Below are positions 60,913 through 64,000 of a stretch of 64,000 bases of DNA, one piece after another. A program made the translations under genes and the position numbers. The notes under the pieces are model-generated. The model saw only the letters and a list, made by a program, of their open reading frames with translations, ran no database searches and was not told where the DNA came from. How positions within the stretch are numbered: the stretch's first letter is position 1; each line of letters starts with the position of its first letter. The DNA is from Tetrastigma voinierianum (Eukaryota > Streptophyta > Magnoliopsida > Vitales > Vitaceae). Location of the stretch: assembly GCA_016808115.1 (NCBI GenBank), contig JAEQBH010004683.1, forward strand, positions 1 through 64,000, written 5' to 3'.

Positions 60913-62651
60913 ATAAAACCCAGAAAATTCCACTTTCTCAAAAGGTAACAGCACTAACAAAACCTCGAAATTTTTCGATTCACTACTTAAACTGACTTCA
61001 CCGTTAATTGTCTCGCGAAATCTAGCTACCACATCGCACTTCGTCAATTCGAGACGTCGGAATTCACGCTGAGAAGACTGCGCCACGTGAAAACTGGCCA
61101 CGAAAGACATGCGACGACAAAAGTCACCTACTACATGTACCCACGTGATCACATGTCGCACTAGCAGAGCAGAGATTTAACGAATCGGGCCAGACGCTGT
61201 GTTGGTCAAAAATCGCAAAACGACACATCGAATTAAACGAACAGCACGAGATAATAAAGATGTCCTAATAGTTGTTCTCAAAAAAACGTGCAGAGGCTGA
61301 ACAAATCGGAAGTGGGCTGATTTTGAGTTTCTATACAGAGAGAGCACTTTCCTCTCAGATGACACTGCTCTACTGCTGGTTCTCGATCGAGCAAAGAAGC
61401 AAAGTCGATCTACGCTAAGGCCACGCGCAGGCACCGATTCTCGGCGAGTTCCGATAACCCAAGAGGTGTAAATCTTTTCCTACTACATATTCTTTCTGGC
61501 CAAGCAGCCCATGTAAATGGTCATGATGTTCGAGGTTGGCTAGGATTAGCCGTGGTTTCTGGCCCCAAAACATTTGAACCGAAAGGAAGAAAATCCCCAT
61601 TGTCAGTGGGTCATGAATAAGGCTAACCCAGGTTTCACCGTTCACATGAATAGTAGTTGATTTTTTAATTTTACGACAATACGATTTAAATGACTGTTTA
61701 TTGCATCAATTCTTACGTGGTTAATTTTGGCGTTATCGATGTAAATTTAATAACATGATTTACGCACTAATTACGTTAAGATATACATGTTTTATATTAA
61801 AGATTTAGTTTGTTTGAACGGGCATATCGCATTCCATACGCACTCGGGCACCCTATAATATTGCAGTAGTTTTACGATACGTTAAAAATACAAAAAGGAA
61901 AATATTAGCAGCTTAATTTCGATCGAAGATTTTTCAATACTGCACTGCCTTGCGTATCGCCCAACGCATCACTTCTGATATACCTACGACTATTTCTGAG
62001 CGTTATCCGAAGAATTCGGCCGAGGTGGTCTCATTTATTTTACCGATCTCGAGTAAGTTTTCAAGAACAAAACTTTTTGTTTTGAAAATCGATTTTACTC
62101 GCATTTGGCTTGTGATGTAAGGAGTGGAAGTCACGCAGACCTGACATGGATCGTGGCACGCACTATTCGAAAGATGCTCATTTAATTGTTTCAGATGTGA
62201 TTGCTTGCTGTGACATGCTGACTTAGCGAGTAACCCACGTAGAAATTATCACTACAGCTTTCATTTCACCCCGTTTATGATCACTATTTGCATAGGAGGG
62301 CAGAGGATGTTAGCCACTAGAAAGCCGCTAAGAAAGTCGCAGTATTTTGGTATTCGTTCTTTGTAGAACATGTATTAAAACTTTGGAATTTTGATATATG
62401 TTTTCGTTAAGAGTATCAGACAATCTTTAACTATTAGATATAATTGATATATATTTTGTGAGTATTAACGCATTTAAAGTTTCGACCATTTTACCCATGT
62501 GGACTCAGCGGTCGTTGGAAAACGACGATAGGCTGTATTGTATAGAACCCGCATGCAGACTTTCGCTCATTTTCATGAGCTGTGTCGGGTTACCCGACAT
62601 CCACGAATATTCACATACGACGTATTACAAAGGACACCCCAGTTGGGCTCA
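60913..62651 (+). repeat. 3' LTR of the chromovirus, truncated
   Basis: Aligns with 53363-55124 and stops matching after gggctca near 62651. The equivalent of 55125-56455 is absent, so about 1.3 kb has been lost or displaced. Confidence 0.75.
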
Positions 62652-64000
62652 TTTAAACCAAATATTCTAAATTAATCCCAAATACAATAAAGTTAAGAAT
62701 ACAAAATTCAAACTTATATCAAACAAATTTCCTCACTAACACCAAAATTTCATACCATCATGCCCGCAACTCCTCCATAAAATCCAGATAAAAGAAACTC
62801 AATCCCACAAATATATACACATGAACTTTATGTCAATTAAGATGAAAGTGTTAATTTTTAGGAGATTTAAAAAGAGAGAAGCAATGGATGTTTAGTGAAG
62901 AAAAAAAGAGCAAAAAAAAAAGTGTTTGGATTATGAGAAAGTTAGGAAAAAAAGAATAGAGAAAATGGTGAAAATGGAAGGTGAGAAAGGAAGAAGGTGG
63001 TCGCCATTTCTGCGGGATATCTAGTATTATGAGGAGTGGTAGATGAACAAAAGGAAGAAAGAAAAGAAAAAAAAGAAGAAAGAATTGGAAAATGTGAGTT
63101 TTTCTTTTGATGTTTACCTTAGATTTGCTTGAGTTTGGAAGAAAATGGAGAGAAAATGAGGCCCTTTGTGTCCCAATAGAGTTGAAAGGAGAAGGAAGAA
63201 GAAGAAGAGAGGAGAAGACGAGAATGAGAAGGCTGAAGGAGAAAAGGGGAAGAGAAGAGAAGAAGAGGAGAAGGAGTGGGGAGGGGTGGGAAGAGGAGGA
63301 CTCCTGCTGTTAGGTCTTCCAAAAAAAAAAAGGAAGAGAGAGAGAGGGGGTAGGTCAAGGTGGTGACTGGGCAAAGAGAGAAGATAGGGGGTAGGGAACG
63401 GGGAAGACAAGAAAATAAAATATAAAATAAAAATAAAAATAAATAATAATAATAATAATAAAAATAAAAATAAAATACACACACAAAATTACAATAATAA
63501 TAATAATAATAATAATAAACAAAATCAAAAGTAAATTTAATAATAATGACATGTGAACAAATTTTTGGGTCTACAAATATACCCTTCTAAAGTTTATATG
63601 AAGTGTGACAAACAAATAATAAACGAAAAGTAGCGGAAAAAGAAAGTGAAATTAAATGAACCCTACCAAAGAATAATAGAAACTCAAAAGTATGCCAAGA
63701 ACACCGACTTGCTCAAACAAAACAATTAAAAATGACTTAAAAAAAAAGAAATGAGGAAAGGACGAGACACCTGGTAGGCAACAAGTCAAGGATATGTGAT
63801 CCAAGTCTTCAGTAAGAAGGTCCTCAAGGTGAAACTTGTATCAAACCAAAACATGTGGAAGCTGCCCGCCATGGTGCTAGAATGGCTTCACGCAACGAGA
63901 CATCAACACCGCCATGCTAACATAAACATGAATGCTCACAAAATGGCGTAAACCATGAATTAAGTTTCGAAGGAAAATGGTAAGGTCGATGAAAACCCCA
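62652..64000. other. Purine-rich and microsatellite-rich tail of the window
   Basis: GA-rich tract 62960-63360 and (AAT)n/(AAAAT)n tract about 63415-63545. No gene supported; apparent frames are low-complexity. 63770-64000 is less repetitive but I cannot identify it. Confidence 0.6.
63415..63545. repeat. AT-rich microsatellite, (AAT)n and (AAAAT)n
   Basis: Uninterrupted runs of aataat and aaaataaaa separated by a short cacacaca stretch. Confidence 0.9.

Larger units (their letters stand above)
53363..62651 (+). mobile_element. Chromovirus-type Ty3/Gypsy retrotransposon (Del/Tekay-like), decayed
   Basis: 5' LTR 53363-about 56455 and truncated 3' LTR 60913-62651, homologous over about 1.75 kb (shared anchors: aaaagtcacctac, catgtaaatggtca, caaaacatttgaaccga, taacatgattta, tgtattaaaactt). 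Internal order gag, protease (57545), RT (58100), integrase (59580), chromodomain remnant (60660), i.e. Gypsy order with a C-terminal chromodomain. A purine tract (aaggaggagaa) precedes the 3' LTR. Frames are broken everywhere, so it is dead. The internal part is CG-richer than its surroundings. Confidence 0.88.

Noticed and set aside
63107..63552. Arg/Lys/Glu-rich and Phe/Leu-rich frames of 60-120 codons
   Set aside because: Pure translation of the GA-rich tract and AAT microsatellite.

Overview
The window is nuclear DNA of a flowering plant, most likely a eudicot. It is AT-rich, with long spacers, GT-AG (and some GC-AG) introns, plant-type receptor-like kinase exons and decayed plant LTR retrotransposons of the Copia, Tat-like Gypsy and chromovirus (Del/Tekay-like) types. 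I see no bacterial-style operon, CRISPR array, tRNA or rRNA. I cannot name the species.

The cellular genes are two clusters of LRR-RLK subfamily I relatives (malectin-like ectodomain + a few LRRs + TM + Ser/Thr kinase; the SIRK/FRK1/At1g05700 type). Cluster A (1-14.2 kb) holds three tandem kinase copies: copy 1 is cut by the window start, and copies 2 and 3 consist only of the TM/juxtamembrane and kinase exons. Cluster B (38.7-50.7 kb) holds two copies with signal peptide, malectin-like, LRR, TM and kinase exons. All five carry frameshifts, stops or lost catalytic motifs. The exception is the front of copy 5, which stays open through signal peptide and malectin-like domain and could encode a secreted protein of about 429 residues. 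Copy 1 has a C-terminal tail made of twelve 57-bp (19-codon) repeats, while its neighbour copy 2 has exactly one such unit.

Mobile elements fill most of the rest. A Copia element (3615-9840, 5-bp duplication ATTTT) sits in an intron of copy 2 and itself carries a 1.1-kb insertion. Between 18.2 and 24.5 kb is a nest of long LTRs in opposite orientations. From about 28.0 to 36.9 kb lies a minus-strand Tat-like Gypsy element (gag, protease, RT, RNase H, integrase), split in its integrase half by a solo LTR and ending in a 77-bp tandem repeat. From 53.4 to 62.65 kb lies a plus-strand chromovirus with long LTRs, protease, RT, integrase and a chromodomain remnant. Two small families of terminal-inverted-repeat elements (MITE-like) are scattered through introns and spacers. 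The last 1.3 kb is purine-rich and microsatellite-rich.

The picture is a receptor-kinase cluster in decay, overgrown by retroelements. The signals most worth following are the 57-bp tail expansion, the ectodomain-less kinase modules, the secreted-malectin remnant of copy 5, the conserved GC donor site across paralogues, and the insert in the Copia element bracketed by 75-bp direct repeats.
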